From: Channallabes apus
Taxonomy: Eukaryota > Chordata > Actinopteri > Siluriformes > Clariidae
Reading direction: 5' to 3'
Length of the DNA stretch: 64,000 bases
NCBI GenBank assembly: GCA_030522415.1
Contig: CM060125.1
Location: forward strand, 1,236,401-1,300,400
How positions within the stretch are numbered: position 1 is the stretch's first letter; each line of letters begins with the position of its first letter. Under the pieces are notes generated by a model. That model saw nothing but the letters and a program-made list of their open reading frames with translations. It had not been told where the DNA came from and made no database searches. Positions 49,801 through 58,085 of the stretch are shown here, in pieces. The position numbers and the translations under genes were made by a program.

Positions 49801-51404
49801 AAGTCCTCACATTACTGACCTCAAAACTTAGTAACATTATCTATTACTCATTAAACGCATATTGGACAGGAACAGTAATTAAATAGGTAAATATTTAAAA
49901 AAAATACCCTGTATAATAACTCTAATTGACTCTTAATTTAGATTAATTAAATCAAGCATAATTGAATCAGTTTAAATATATACGAGCATGTATCACCTTG
50001 CATAAGCTTGTAGGCCTTTACAATCCCTCCCTACAAAACCGTCTGCCCTATCTACATAAGACCTACTTGTCTTAAGATCATCAAGAGCGATGCATTGCCT
50101 GCTCGTAACCATGGTGATGCAAGCACCAATGACGGATCAGCTGACACAGGGAAGGTGACATCAGTAGAAAAAAAAAAAAAAATAGTAGCGCCACTGATTT
50201 CCTGTTTTCTTTCCTGTTCTACCCAATCACATCCTGTGAGATCTTTCTCACAGGATCAAAATGCACGCTGTGAGACTAAACTACATGCTTCAAAACTGTC
50301 TGTACACGTGTTAAATATAGGTCAGATACTGGTTGATCAGACACAGCAAACTATTCATACAGGTTCACACAAATAGTCATATTTTTATGTTCAATTCAAA
50401 AATGTACGCAAGATGAAAATCAAAAGAGAGATAATATGAAATCAAAGATTCCATACAAAGTCTGTTATATTTCGGGGGGGGGGGGGCCCTGGGTGTAAGA
50501 GGGCTGACCTGACAACGACAGATCACATACCTTCCACAAAAAAAAAAAAAAAACTGCATGTTGTCGACCCACCCTGACACCTTCTTTAGTCACTGGTGTG
50601 TGGTTTTCCTGTTGTATTTGACTGAATGTTGTACCACATGCAGAAAGGTTCAGACTAAATTACAGCTATACTTACTATGAAGACAAGCTTGAAATTGCAC
50701 TTATTTTTATGAAAATGATGTTCGCAGCTTTCTCCTGTCCAATCACCCTTACATCAGGTGAACCATCGAGTCGTATGATGAAATTAGGGTTTCCTGTGGT
50801 CTAACTGTCAACAGAACCTTGTCGATTTTTTCACCATTGCTTGCTTGAATCAGTGTATCATCCTAAACTCCGGCGACTAATCAACAGGTTGCAACATTGT
50901 ACCCATATGTACTAATATGGGCTTCGACTTCAAACCCTGACTGTTTGGAGCACAGGTGGCACCAGCAAAGAACCTTTTCCAGATTTAACACTGAATATTT
51001 GGATGATTCACCTGAATTATGGAGTCAGATATCAAATAAACAACTGAGAGACTCACTTTTCTCAAGAAAACATCATTTCTAGATTTGTCCCAGATGCTTA
51101 CACATTACAAGTAACATCCCAAACAGCACAGATAATCTTTTAAACAGTGGAAATGTGAAAAACCTGAACAGCACTATATGAAGTTATTTAATCAGTTAAT
51201 TAAAAAAATAATAATCGAGAACGACTACCTAAAGTCTTAAGCAGTGACAGTAGGTGAGAGAGCTGGCAGTCTGAGACGGTCTACATTTACACAAGTGTGT
51301 ACCTTGAAAACATCTCCGTACGTGCCGCTCCCTATGCGCGTGATCAGCTCGTAATCGTCCAGCGGATTGCTGTTTAACACGCCGATGTCATCCATTGTGT
51401 CCAT
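23908..51404 (-). CDS. map4k2: MAP4K2-like germinal-centre kinase, 32 exons
   Basis: Joining minus-strand exons gives 2673 nt, 890 codons plus stop, with all phases compatible and GT-AG borders throughout. Exons: 51404-51303, 47316-47259, 46902-46812, 46691-46627, 46387-46332, 45751-45704, 45552-45510, 45429-45357, 44024-43893, 42881-42819, 42733-42652, 38454-38344, 38157-38079, 36275-36214, 36083-36037, 35057-35019, 33311-33278, 33200-32894, 32499-32408, 32225-32184, 32042-31958, 31870-31791, 28504-28444, 28352-28229, 28050-28003, 27902-27803, 26823-26646, 26434-26366, 26220-26134, 24979-24909, 24155-24100, 23995-23908. MAP4Ks are cytoplasmic STE20-type Ser/Thr kinases that act above MAP3Ks in JNK/p38 signalling. 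MAP4K2 is favoured over MAP4K1/3/5 by [15 protein letters not shown], by [14 protein letters not shown] with GTVKR in the linker, and by the C-terminus [14 protein letters not shown] second in-frame ATG at 51395 is an alternative start. No disruption was seen. Confidence 0.93.
25140..25184. repeat. (CA)n microsatellite
   Basis: About 22 CA units in a map4k2 intron. Confidence 0.95.
25209..26079. repeat. Composite Tc1/mariner-type remnant in map4k2 intron
   Basis: Outer inverted repeats TACAGTGGTGGCCAAAAGTAT (25207 on) and, reversed, TATAGTGGTGGCCAAAAATA (ending about 26079) flank AT-rich sequence. An inner unit ends in GGAACCTTGGATTACGAGCA (reverse of about 26027-26052), the end of a common teleost mariner-like MITE. 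It also holds a long (CA)n tract. No transposase is visible. TA dinucleotides at the outer ends fit Tc1/mariner insertion. Confidence 0.6.
25682..25787. repeat. (CA)n microsatellite, long
   Basis: More than 40 CA units with a few interruptions (ACAGACAT), within the composite remnant. The open frames across it are repeat artefacts. Confidence 0.95.
26877..27230. repeat. Tandem duplication in map4k2 intron 26
   Basis: Two copies of a unit of about 150 bp: 26877-27035 and 27067-27230. Both carry AGTTTGGGTGGGG..GGAAGGAGAC, CTTTAACACTCACATGGTTG, a TTCAATATTTAAA run and GGATATTTATTAGTATTCTT. They differ by small indels and substitutions. Both lie between exons 27 and 26. Confidence 0.8.
28557..28614 (-). 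repeat. L2 3' tail fragment
   Basis: Reverse complement of the L2 terminus: TTTGTGACAATGGCCATTGT, TAAAAGTTCTATATAAATAA, AAATTGAATTC. It is a 5'-truncated remnant just upstream of exon 23 in the gene's orientation, i.e. inserted in the gene's sense direction. Confidence 0.8.
29477..30290. mobile_element. Long foldback (inverted-repeat) element in map4k2 intron 22
   Basis: Arms of about 350 bp (29477-29828 and 29944-30290) are near-perfect reverse complements around a central spacer of about 115 bp. The ends are TGGAATAAGATCACTGTC... and ...GACAGTGATTTTATTCCA, flanked by TA on both sides (29475-29476 and 30291-30292), consistent with a Tc1/mariner-mobilised foldback. The same 60-codon open frame appears in mirror image in both arms, which shows it is a by-product of the repeat. 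In the map4k2 transcript it would fold into a very long hairpin. Confidence 0.9.
30428..31348. mobile_element. Non-autonomous hAT-like element with 8-bp TSD
   Basis: 921 bp, ends TAGGCCTGGGCGATA... and ...TATCTCCCAGCCCTA (imperfect inverted repeats), flanked by CTTTGGAC at 30420-30427 and 31349-31356, an exact 8-bp duplication. Both ends are rich in CGATATCG-like motifs. No transposase frame. It split an older DANA-like SINE in reverse orientation, whose GTTTCCTCCCACTGTCCAAAG piece continues to about 31440. Confidence 0.88.
31349..31445 (-). repeat. Old DANA-like SINE fragment
   Basis: Reverse complement gives GAGTTTGCAAGTTCTCCCCA and CGGGTTTCCTCCCACTGTCC, the body of the SINE seen intact at 22695. 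It is cut by the neighbouring hAT element. Confidence 0.65.
32585..32680. repeat. Dispersed repeat fragment
   Basis: GGTGGCCACAGCAGACCATC, CACAGGTTTTACACCGGATG and TTCCTGACGCGACCCTCCCA form a block of the kind found interspersed in many teleost genomes. It is non-coding and lies in the intron between exons 19 and 18. Confidence 0.55.
33543..34078 (+). pseudogene. Mariner-like element, deleted and decayed
   Basis: Termini GTATTAGGGGCATTCAAGTC (left) and CAGTTTGACTTGAACACCTC (right) form imperfect inverted repeats. Between them the plus strand keeps pieces of a mariner helix-turn-helix ([20 protein letters not shown], with SNIQMV), then a region with many stops. At about 530 bp it is far shorter than an intact mariner (about 1.3 kb), so the catalytic region is mostly gone. 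Confidence 0.65.
34231..34277. repeat. (AT)n microsatellite
   Basis: About 23 AT units, in the intron between exons 17 and 16. Confidence 0.9.
35235..35690. repeat. Possible degraded transposon relic
   Basis: The block starts with AACCAAATTATTGGCACCCA, reminiscent of a Tc1-type terminus, and contains broken protein-like stretches on the minus strand. No termini or TSD could be paired. Weak call, in the intron between exons 16 and 15. Confidence 0.35.
37098..37345 (+). repeat. L2 3' end fragment in map4k2 intron 13
   Basis: GAGGATGGGTTCCCTGTCGA, TTTTTCCTTGCCACTGTCGC, TTTTGAGACAATGTCAATTG and a (TGAAT)n tail match the last 250 bp of L2 copy A almost exactly. It is severely 5'-truncated and opposite in direction to the gene. 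Confidence 0.92.
38755..39050 (-). repeat. Dispersed repeat, copy 2
   Basis: Reverse-complement relative of the block at 20355-20650, with shared landmarks AAACAACGTTCCTCCAGGAC and CAAGGTGCTACATGCAATAT. The copy here extends further, into CAAGTAGGCTTTATTGTCAC. Non-coding. Confidence 0.65.
39390..41880 (+). pseudogene. L2 ORF2 (endonuclease and reverse transcriptase), frameshifted
   Basis: The first frame (39377-40276) holds endonuclease motifs [12 protein letters not shown] and [12 protein letters not shown], then the basic linker ([20 protein letters not shown]). The RT continues with [20 protein letters not shown] (40447-40737), [17 protein letters not shown] and [20 protein letters not shown] (40650-41423). 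The catalytic box reads [10 protein letters not shown], so YADD has become YADY, which removes a catalytic Asp. The C-terminal part ([30 protein letters not shown]) is split over two further frames. Inactive by both frameshifts and the active-site change. Confidence 0.87.
39390..42556 (+). mobile_element. L2-type LINE copy D in map4k2 intron 11
   Basis: Plus-strand L2 of a subfamily distinct from copies A-C, inserted antisense to map4k2. It keeps the second half of the endonuclease, the whole RT in several frames, and a 3' UTR ending TTTGAGACAATGACCATTGT, GCTATATAAATAAAATTGAA and (TTGAA)n. Sites of decay include frame changes near 40260, 40690, 41400 and 41650. It is older than copies A-C, judging by the damage. 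Confidence 0.9.
43837..43874. repeat. (GT)n microsatellite
   Basis: About 18 GT units, close to the 3' side of exon 9. Confidence 0.95.
47428..47696 (+). repeat. DANA-like tRNA-derived SINE, copy 2
   Basis: GGCGGCACGGTGGTGCACCTCCAGGGTCCGG with a short deletion in the head, then GGTTCGATTCCCG, GTGCATGGAGTTTGCATGTT and a tail GATAAAGCTGTATAGACGAT with (GAGT)n. It lies in map4k2 intron 1, opposite to the gene. Confidence 0.85.
48420..49535 (+). pseudogene. Tc1-like transposon, decayed, in map4k2 intron 1
   Basis: A plus-strand frame 48499-48822 gives the Tc1 transposase N-terminus ([20 protein letters not shown], then [20 protein letters not shown]). The rest is out of frame: VLWSDETK (first catalytic Asp region) near 48855 and [14 protein letters not shown] near 49150 can be recognised. 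The right end reads, reversed, ATAGTGGATATCAAAAGTTT, a Tc1-type terminus, at about 49535. The left terminus is not recognisable. Several frameshifts; inactive. Confidence 0.8.
49536..51302. other. Remaining intron 1 sequence
   Basis: No gene or recognised mobile element. It holds a poly-A tract (50168-50181), a poly-G run (50476-50485) and a poly-A run (50538-50552). AT-rich otherwise. Confidence 0.5.
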
Positions 51405-51720
51405 CTGCACTGCTCCTCACTCAGCCATGCACAGGAACGCAGTTGCTGTTGTTTGCACGAGAACCAGCGTGTCGCCACTTCCTCGTTAGCATCAAGTGTT
51501 CAAAAAAAAAAATGGCCCCGGTACAGTTACATCGCGCTGTTCTGGTGTGACCTGGTCTGTACATGCTGTCTAGGAATGATCTTCCTCACGAGCGCTACAG
51601 CTCGCGGTGTGCCGGAGAGCCGACACGCAGTTAGAATCGAAAAGAAAACAACCACCATCTTAATTGACTTCAGCTCAGACTGATGTGGCCGGAAGTGTGT
51701 AAAGTCCCCTGACGGACATC
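51405..51720 (-). promoter_or_regulatory. Upstream region of map4k2
   Basis: This stretch directly upstream of the first exon should contain the 5' UTR and promoter. It carries two ETS-core matches, ACTTCCTCG at 51477-51485 and CCGGAAGTG at 51689-51697, and is more GC-rich than the introns, without a TATA box. This fits a TATA-less promoter of a signalling gene, but the start site is not determined. No CpG counting was done. Confidence 0.4.
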
Positions 51721-51939
51721 TTACAGGATGTAGGGAAATATTTAACAGTATAACTGAAGTGTACATAGAGATGAAAGGTTCTTGGACAACATCTTGTCCT
51801 ACATGGTACCATGTTAACACACACAGCACCCTACTGTACATCCGTCATTATATGTCCAACAGCGCCACCTTCAGGATGTTCAGTGTAAATACGTTATAGA
51901 AAATAGAAATACATTGACGCAGCACCTCCTCTTAAAAAT

Positions 51940-52062
51940 AGAGGTGGGCGATACTGCAAAATTTTGTATCGATCCGATACCGATATTTACAGGGCCAATA
52001 TCGCCGATACCGATATTTATTTTATTTTTAGCACACAATATAATTTACATCTACAAAATGAT
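51940..52062. repeat. hAT-type terminal fragment
   Basis: GGTGGGCGATACTGC followed by repeated CGATACCGATATTTA motifs is the look of one end of a teleost hAT MITE. No opposite end or TSD was found before the SINE at 52066. Confidence 0.5.
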
Positions 52063-52065
52063 AAA

Positions 52066-52345
52066 TGGCGGCGCGGTGGTGTAGCGGTTAGCACTGTCGC
52101 CTTGCACCTCCAGTGTCTGGGTTCGATTCCCCGGCCAGGCTCGATTCCCGTCTCTGTGTGCATGGAGTTTGCATGTTCTCCCCGTGCTTGGTGGGTTTCC
52201 TCCGGGTACTCCGGTTTCCTCCCACAGTCCAAAGATATGCAGGTTAGGCTAATTGGCGTTCCTAAATTGCCCGTAGTGTGTGATTGGGTGTGTGAGTCTG
52301 TGTATGTGTGTGTGCCCTGAGATGGATTGGCACCCTGTCCAGTAG
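52066..52345 (+). repeat. DANA-like tRNA-derived SINE, copy 3
   Basis: GGCGGCGCGGTGGTGTAGCG, TTAGCACTGTCGCC, a partly duplicated CGATTCCC box, GGTTTCCTCCGGGTACTCCG and ATATGCAGGTTAGGCTAATT. It ends at GGCACCCTGTCCAG without the usual tail, where an unrelated repeat begins. Confidence 0.85.
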
Positions 52346-52470
52346 GGCTGCACGATATTAGGAAAATATGCGATATTGTTGTTGAAGACTGCGATAACAA
52401 TATTTCTTGCGATATAACATTTCCCTAGAGAAATGCATTTTTTTATTATTATTATTGCCTATTTTTTAAA
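52346..52470. repeat. hAT-like MITE terminal fragment
   Basis: TAGGGCTGCACGATATTAGG followed by ATGCGATATTG and TTGCGATATAAC motifs, typical of one end of a teleost hAT MITE. Its partner end was not found. Confidence 0.45.
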
Positions 52471-53008
52471 ATTATTTATTTATATGTAATGATCATACTA
52501 AAATAAACAGGTAATAGATATTCGTCTGATGTAATTAAATCTAATTCAGGCTAAAAAGAAACTATATGTCAAGGAAGTTGCAAATATTTAGACTTCAAAA
52601 CACTATGAATGACTTAAACCCCTCAGCAGATATTCTGACTTCTGGTTTGCTGTTACTATAAACCTGCCAACACAATATGAATTACTTTCAAACATTACTT
52701 TTTATTTACAGTGGTGTGAAAAACTATTTGCCCCCTTCCTGATTTCTTATTCTTTTGCATGTTTGTCACACTTAAATGTTTCTGCTCATCAAAAACCGTT
52801 AACTATTAGTCAAAGATAACATAATTGAACAGAAAATGCAGTTTTTAGGAGACTTCCGGTTGAGCTTTGATGGAGTAGGACGTGAGTTTGGGAGCTCCCG
52901 CCGATTTCCATTACAATTGTTATTCCTTTGCGCTTTTTGGCCATAATTTTAGTCTTGTTTTATTTTGTAGTTAGTTGAGTTTAAAAAGTTTATTCGGGAC
53001 TGTGTAAA

Positions 53009-53926
53009 ATGGCAGCAAAAAATATAAAAACTCGCAGTACGATTCAAACACAACTGAGGCCTAGTTTGCAAACCGCGACCACATCCTCGAGTGAGCCATC
53101 GTCACCTGTGAGGCCCCCCTCGAGCCAGGCTAATCCGGATATCGACGCTCTTAAAGTAGAGTTGTTGGCCTCACTGAGGAAAGATATCGCCGAAATTTTT
53201 AAAAAAGAACTTCAGGATACTATCGGTGATGCTTTGTCTACTATTAAGTTCGACTTGCAAGCGGTGAAGACGCAGCTAGCGATAGATAAAGCCGCTAATG
53301 ACGCTACCGTGTCCGAGCTAAAAGGTACGGTCAGGGAGATGGAGCACGCGCTTACTGTGTGCTCCGACGACATAGCCGAAATGAAAAACACTATCAAGTG
53401 CCTCACAGCTAATGTAGCCAAGCTGGAGAATAAATGTGAAGACTTGGAGTCTAGGACGCGGCGTAACAATGTTAGGATAGTGGGAGTACCGGAGGGGCCT
53501 AACACGTGCACTACTGCGGCCGTGGCCTCCTTGCTAAAGGAAGCATTTAATCTGGAGAAGGAGCCGCTTTTGGATCGTTCTCACAGGACCCTCCAACCCG
53601 CACCTAAGCCCGGCGACCGTCCACGAGCCATCGTGTGCAGGTTTCATTACCACACTGACTGCGTTGACATTTTACGACGCGCTAGAGAACGCCGACAGAT
53701 TAAAGTTGGAGACCAGACCATCTCAGTCTTTCCTGACTACACTGCCAAGATCGCACGTGCTCGGGCTGCATTTAATACGGTCAGGCAGCAGCTGCGTGGC
53801 GTTGAGGGAGTTCGGTATGGCCTGTTTCATCCAGCGCGACTTCGCATCACACATAAGGGGGTTGAGAAGGACTTTGTTTCAGCGGAGGAAGCCAGTGTTT
53901 ATGTTAAAACGTTGATTTCGGGTTGA
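53009..53926 (+). CDS. L1-type ORF1 protein
   Basis: Intact, 305 codons, from ATG 53009. A Ser/Pro/Thr-rich N-terminus precedes a coiled coil at about residues 50-150 (VSELKGTVREMEHALTVCSD, then IKCLTANVAKLENKCEDLE). Next is the RRM-like domain beginning SRTRRNNVRIVGVPEGP, and a basic C-terminal domain with GLFHPARLRITHKGVEKDF. The architecture matches L1 ORF1p trimers, which bind the element RNA and act as nucleic-acid chaperones in the RNP. It lies 629 bp before ORF2, which would need reinitiation or another downstream translation route. Confidence 0.9.
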   Translation: MAAKNIKTRSTIQTQLRPSLQTATTSSSEPSSPVRPPSSQANPDIDALKVELLASLRKDIAEIFKKELQDTIGDALSTIKFDLQAVKTQLAIDKAANDATVSELKGTVREMEHALTVCSDDIAEMKNTIKCLTANVAKLENKCEDLESRTRRNNVRIVGVPEGPNTCTTAAVASLLKEAFNLEKEPLLDRSHRTLQPAPKPGDRPRAIVCRFHYHTDCVDILRRARERRQIKVGDQTISVFPDYTAKIARARAAFNTVRQQLRGVEGVRYGLFHPARLRITHKGVEKDFVSAEEASVYVKTLISG

Positions 53927-54555
53927 GCCTCAATAGTCCTTCAGGTTGGTGCTGTAATGCTGCTAGGTGTTTACGGTTTCTTTAGGTTTAACGCTACCTG
54001 CGCATTGGGTTTTTTTTTCCTTTTTTTTTAAAAAAGTATGTTGCGCTAGTTACTGTACGGGTTTTTATTTTTGTATTTTCACTTTTATATATTAAGACTA
54101 AATCGTATATTATACTCTTGTACTTCGGATTAGTCCAGCACAATCTTTTCTAGGCTTATTGCAAATATTTGCACAGGACTTCCTTTTTTTGTGGTATTTT
54201 TACGTATTTTCGTTGTTTTGTTAGAATGTTCATCTTCTGAGGAAACAATATTTTGTACAGGGTTTTTTTTTTATATTTTTATATATATGTATATATAACG
54301 TGTTTGTTACACGCACGCTGTTATACAGTGTGAAGTCGGTGGGAGTTTTTTTTTTCTCTCTCTCTTGTTTGTTTTTGTTTGGGCTCCGGTTAGTCCATTC
54401 ACTTTAGTGGATAGTATGCTATTTTGGGGAACACTGCTGTCTCCTTTGTTTTTATATGGAGACTTTGGGTGTGTGTGTTTAGGGGTATTTTGGGGGGGAG
54501 GGTGTCCCGCTTCGGCTCTTTGGCATTTTGGTTGTTGTTTTTTTTTTCTTTTTGA
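53927..54555 (+). other. Inter-ORF spacer of L1 copy 2
   Basis: 629 bp, very T-rich, no conserved frame. Near its 3' end is a G-rich run TTTTGGGGGGGAGGG (54488-54503), and poly-T directly before the ORF2 start. The small frames here do not resemble any domain. Confidence 0.65.
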
Positions 54556-56652
54556 ATGGTTAATGGTAATATAGATCCCAGTAATGCTGGGTCAGGCATG
54601 CCTCTTAGATTCATTAGTTGGAATGTCAGAGGTATGGGCAATCCTGTTAAGAGATCTAAGGTTTTCACACACTTGAAACGTTTACATTCTGATATAGCAT
54701 TTTTACAGGAGACTCACCTTCGCAGTAAAGATCATTATAGGTTAAATTGCCCTTGGGTAGGTCAGGTCTTTCACTCAAATTTTAATTCGAAAGCTAGAGG
54801 AGTTGCCATTCTCATTAATAAGAAAGTTCAATTCTCTTCGACCAATGTTATCGCTGATAAGAATGGTAGATACATCATTGTTGCTGGTACACTAATGCAA
54901 AAAAAGGTTTTGTTGGTAAATGTATATGCCCCAAATTTTGATGATGCTGAATTTGCTAATAGACTGCTGAGTAACATCCCCTTCTTGAACACTCATTTGC
55001 TGATCCTCGGTGGAGATCTGAATTGTGTTTTTGATCCAATCTTGGATCGATCTAATCCTCGTAATCTGACTCCATCATCTATGTCTAAAATATTTTCAGA
55101 TTTTATGAAACAGAACGATCTTATTGATCCATGGAGATTTCGCAACCCTTCAATCAAAGAATTTTCTTTTTTCTCCCAGGTGCATCATTCTTATTCCAGG
55201 ATTGATTACTTTCTTATAGACAGAGCTCTTGATTTGTGTGTTACTTCTTCCGACTATTCTGGTATTGTAATATCTGATCATTCACCTCTGCTATTGGATA
55301 TTCAGCTTTCTACCTATAAACGTAGCCCACCACTTTGGAGATTTAACTCTCTTCTTCTGGCAGATAAAGAATTTTGTGAATTTATTTCAAGTTCTATTGA
55401 GGAGTTCTTGTCCTTCAATCAAAATGATTCAGTTTCATATTCCTTGCTATGGGAGACACTTAAATGCTACCTGAGAGGTCAAATTATTTCTTATTCTGTT
55501 CTTGCTAATAAAAAGATTAATGCCAGGTTTAAAGAACTTACAGCTGCGATTAGTAACCTTGATCAATGTTATACACTGAACCCTTCTCCAGAATTACTGA
55601 AGCAGCGTCTTGATTTGCAAGCAGAATTCAATCTTATGTCAACTAAAGAGGCAGAGCACTTGTTACTACGCAGTCGTGGCTCATATTATGAATATGGTGA
55701 CAAGGCAAGTCGCTTGTTGGCACATCAGCTACGACGACAAGCCACTTCGCGTTTAATTCCTAGTATTAAAAACACTTATGACATTATTACTACAGATCCC
55801 TTGGAAATTAATTCTACCTTTAAAACATTTTACGCTTCGTTATACAAGTCAGAATTTCCTACGGACAAAGCTAAAATGAATAAATTTCTCCATAATCTTT
55901 CAAACCCTGTCATTGATACTAATATTGCCGGGCAATTGGACTCCCCATTTTCCGTTGAAGAAGTATCAAATGCTATTACAGCTATGCAGTCTAATAAAGC
56001 TCCAGGCCCTGATGGGTTTCCAATAGAATTTTATAAAACATTTATTGGTAAATTGGCACCATTGCTTTTATCTGTGTTTAATGAATCCTTGGAAAGGGGT
56101 TCATTACCACAAACTTTCACACAAGCCACTATAGCGCTCCTTCTCAAAAATGACAAAGATCCAACCTCCTGTGGTTCCTACAGGCCATTATCTCTGCTTA
56201 ATGCCGATGCAAAGGTGTTGGCTAAAGTAATTGCATCTCGCCTAGAGGATGTGCTTCCTTGTATTATATCTGAAGAGCAAAATGGCTTCATAAAGGGACG
56301 TCAATTGTTTTTTAATACCCGTACACTCTTTAATGTTATTTACTCAAAGCATTTATCTGAACTTCCTGAACTTGTGATTTCTTTAGATGCTGAAAAGGCT
56401 TTCGATAGAGTGGAGTGGGAGTACTTGTTTGCAGTTTTAAAGAAATTCGGATTTGGCGATAAATTTATTTTTTGGATTCGGCTTCTTTATTCGTCCCCTA
56501 AAGCCAGTGTACATACTAATGATGTTTATTCAGATTATTTTGATCTGGGTCGCGGATGTCGTCAAGGTTGCCCCTTGTCACCTTTACTCTTTGCCATCGC
56601 CATCGAGCCTCTGTCAATCACATTGAGATCTTCCTCCGTATTCAAGGGAATC
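54556..56652 (+). pseudogene. L1 ORF2 first part: endonuclease and RT fingers/palm
   Basis: 699 codons to the Gypsy insertion. Endonuclease motifs: FISWNVRGMGNPVKRSK (Asn), IAFLQETHL (Glu), LILGGDLNCVFD, SRIDYFLI and ISDHSPLLL (catalytic Asp/His). RT motifs: KAPGPDGFPIEFYKTF, SYRPLSLLNADAKVLAK, SLDAEKAFDRVEWEYL (first catalytic Asp) and GCRQGCPLSPLLFAIAIEP. The frame then runs into the LTR and stops at 56683-56685. The Gypsy element sits between RT motif B and the YADD motif, so this part alone lacks the second catalytic Asp pair. All motifs in the segment are intact. Confidence 0.92.
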
Positions 56653-57033
56653 TGTCATACACACCCAATCTGCGCCCGGCACTAGGACCCGGAAGTAAGA
56701 CGGGCGCAAAACCAGGAAGTATAAAGGAGGTAAACAAACGATAGCTTACCGCTCAGTCATTGAGTTCGGCCCATGTCAGCTCCAGGTATCGTTTCAGCAA
56801 ACCGTGAGTACTCACATGTTGGTTCCGTTGTCTTTGCTATTGTGTGTGTATTTTTAGGACGCGGGTTAAATTTGTGTTTTTCCCTTGCTCCGTTTTTGTG
56901 AGAGTCCTTAAACTAAATCGCGTGGCGATCCTGCCTACTCGCTTCTTTCCGCGTTTGGGTTTATCCTCCACGCTACATTGGGCTAACCGCTAAAGCTACG
57001 TCTTCTGGTCACCTCAGGTTAGTCCATCTGACA
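56653..57033 (+). repeat. 5' LTR of Gypsy element 2
   Basis: 381 bp, TGTCATACAC...CATCTGACA, indistinguishable by eye from 61426-61806. TATA box TATAAA at 56720-56725; inferred transcript start at GCTCAGTCATT (56751). Preceded by GAATC (56648-56652), repeated after the 3' LTR. Confidence 0.97.
56720..56761 (+). promoter_or_regulatory. LTR promoter and self-primer sequence of Gypsy 2
   Basis: TATAAA at 56720-56725 lies 31 bases (from its first base) before GCTCAGTCATT at 56751-56761. That 11-mer is the exact reverse complement of AATGACTGAGC at 57035-57045, directly downstream of the LTR. The start of transcription at about 56751 is inferred from TATA spacing. The same sequences are repeated in the 3' LTR. 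Confidence 0.7.
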
Positions 57034-57034
57034 G

Positions 57035-57045
57035 AATGACTGAGC
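57035..57045 (+). other. Candidate self-priming primer-binding site of Gypsy 2
   Basis: AATGACTGAGC, one base after the LTR end; the gag ATG (57036-57038) lies inside it. It pairs over all 11 bases with 56751-56761. The length and position match the known Tf1 self-priming arrangement, in which the first bases of the RNA fold back as primer. Confidence 0.7.
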
Positions 57046-58085
57046 CCTCCGCGGTAAACCCAGCGGATTATGCGAGTCTCTGCGACGTTGTAGATCAGCA
57101 TGCGGCGCTAATTAATCAGCTAACCGGGGATCTCGCTTCTCTCCGCCGCGAGGTCGCTGAGCTCCGGCGGGAGAATACGGATCTCCGCGCAGCTGTTGAT
57201 GGCGTCACTGCTCGATCGCACGCCGCGGGGGCCGCGGCGCCGCATCATCCCCCCCCCCCTCCTTCTGATGTTTTTCTTTCTCTCCCAGAGAAGTGGAATG
57301 GCACGGACGGGAAGTGCAGCGTTTTTCTGACAGCTCTCGATCTGGTGTTTGAGTTCAATGCCACCAAGTACTCCACCGATCGCCTTCGCATTGCTCTTCT
57401 CGTCTCGTTGCTAAAAGGGCAGGCAGCTGAGTGGGCCACGGCAGTTCTACAGGCAGATACGGACACCGCCCACTCTTACAATGAGTTCACCCACCAACTC
57501 AAACTCACCTTTGAACACCCAGCGGGCGAGGTGGAGACCGACACCAGGCTTTATCATCTGAGGCAGGGAGGATTGCCCGTGAGCCGCTATACGGCCGAAT
57601 TTCGAACTCTCGCCGTTCAAACCACGTGGGGCGACGCAGCGCTCCGGACATCCTACTACGAGGGACTGGCTTCGCGAATCAAGGACGAACTAGCCGGGCG
57701 AGAGCTTCCTGCGACCCTAGAGGGCCTGATCCAATTAGCTCTCCGGATCGATCAGCGCCTCCTCTCTCGTCCGAGGCCAGCCCCTCGCACCCTGCCACCT
57801 GCATCCACCTTCGCCGTCACTACGTCACGACCTGCACCCGTCTTCACCGTCACCACTCCACGTCCCGCAGACTCCGTCACCTACACCACCCCGGGATATG
57901 TCGGTTCTCCACCTCCTGCCGTGGTTGACACCGGAGCCGGGGAACCCATGCAACTAGGACGCGCCTCCTTGACCGCTGCAGAACGGGAGAGACGCTTCCG
58001 TGAGGGGCTCTGTGCCTATTGCGGGTCAGCTACACATCACCGGGCAACCTGTCCTCACAGACCGGGAAACGCCCAGGCCCGGTGA
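57036..58085 (+). CDS. Gag of Gypsy element 2
   Basis: 349 codons. A strong heptad coiled coil at about residues 20-57 ([20 protein letters not shown]) is followed by an Ala/Pro spacer, the retrotransposon Gag domain (about 85-240, with [14 protein letters not shown] and [19 protein letters not shown]), a Thr/Pro-rich spacer, and a CCHC knuckle [14 protein letters not shown] (CX2CX4HX4C) near 331. The family forms cytoplasmic particles that package the RNA, and vertebrate RTL/PEG10-type genes derive from sushi-like gags. The start codon lies inside the self-priming site. A -1 slippery heptamer at 58064-58070 connects it to pol. Confidence 0.93.
   Translation: MTEPSAVNPADYASLCDVVDQHAALINQLTGDLASLRREVAELRRENTDLRAAVDGVTARSHAAGAAAPHHPPPPPSDVFLSLPEKWNGTDGKCSVFLTALDLVFEFNATKYSTDRLRIALLVSLLKGQAAEWATAVLQADTDTAHSYNEFTHQLKLTFEHPAGEVETDTRLYHLRQGGLPVSRYTAEFRTLAVQTTWGDAALRTSYYEGLASRIKDELAGRELPATLEGLIQLALRIDQRLLSRPRPAPRTLPPASTFAVTTSRPAPVFTVTTPRPADSVTYTTPGYVGSPPPAVVDTGAGEPMQLGRASLTAAERERRFREGLCAYCGSATHHRATCPHRPGNAQAR

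Larger units (their letters stand above)
38344..51404 (-). other. map4k2: map4k2 exons 1-12: protein kinase domain
   Basis: Exons 1-12 encode residues 1-308. The glycine loop GSGTYGDV is residues 25-32 (exon 1), the ATP-binding Lys is K47 in AAIKVVKL (exon 2), and the helix C Glu is E63 in QQEI (exon 3). The hinge is [16 protein letters not shown] (exon 4), HRD is 136-138 with DIK to K140 (exon 6), DFG is 156-158 (exon 8), and the activation segment [15 protein letters not shown] spans exons 8-9. All catalytic residues are present, so an active kinase is expected. The SFIGTPYW stretch is a hallmark of germinal-centre kinases. Intron 1 is 4 kb; intron 11, with an L2 insertion, is 4.2 kb. Confidence 0.93.

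Noticed and set aside
51453..51683. First exon of a divergent neighbour gene
   Set aside because: No homology recognised, no supporting splice site, and downstream sequence is repeats.
54365..54574. Small hydrophobic frame before L1 ORF2
   Set aside because: T/G-rich spacer in a known L1 position; not conserved in L1 copy 1.
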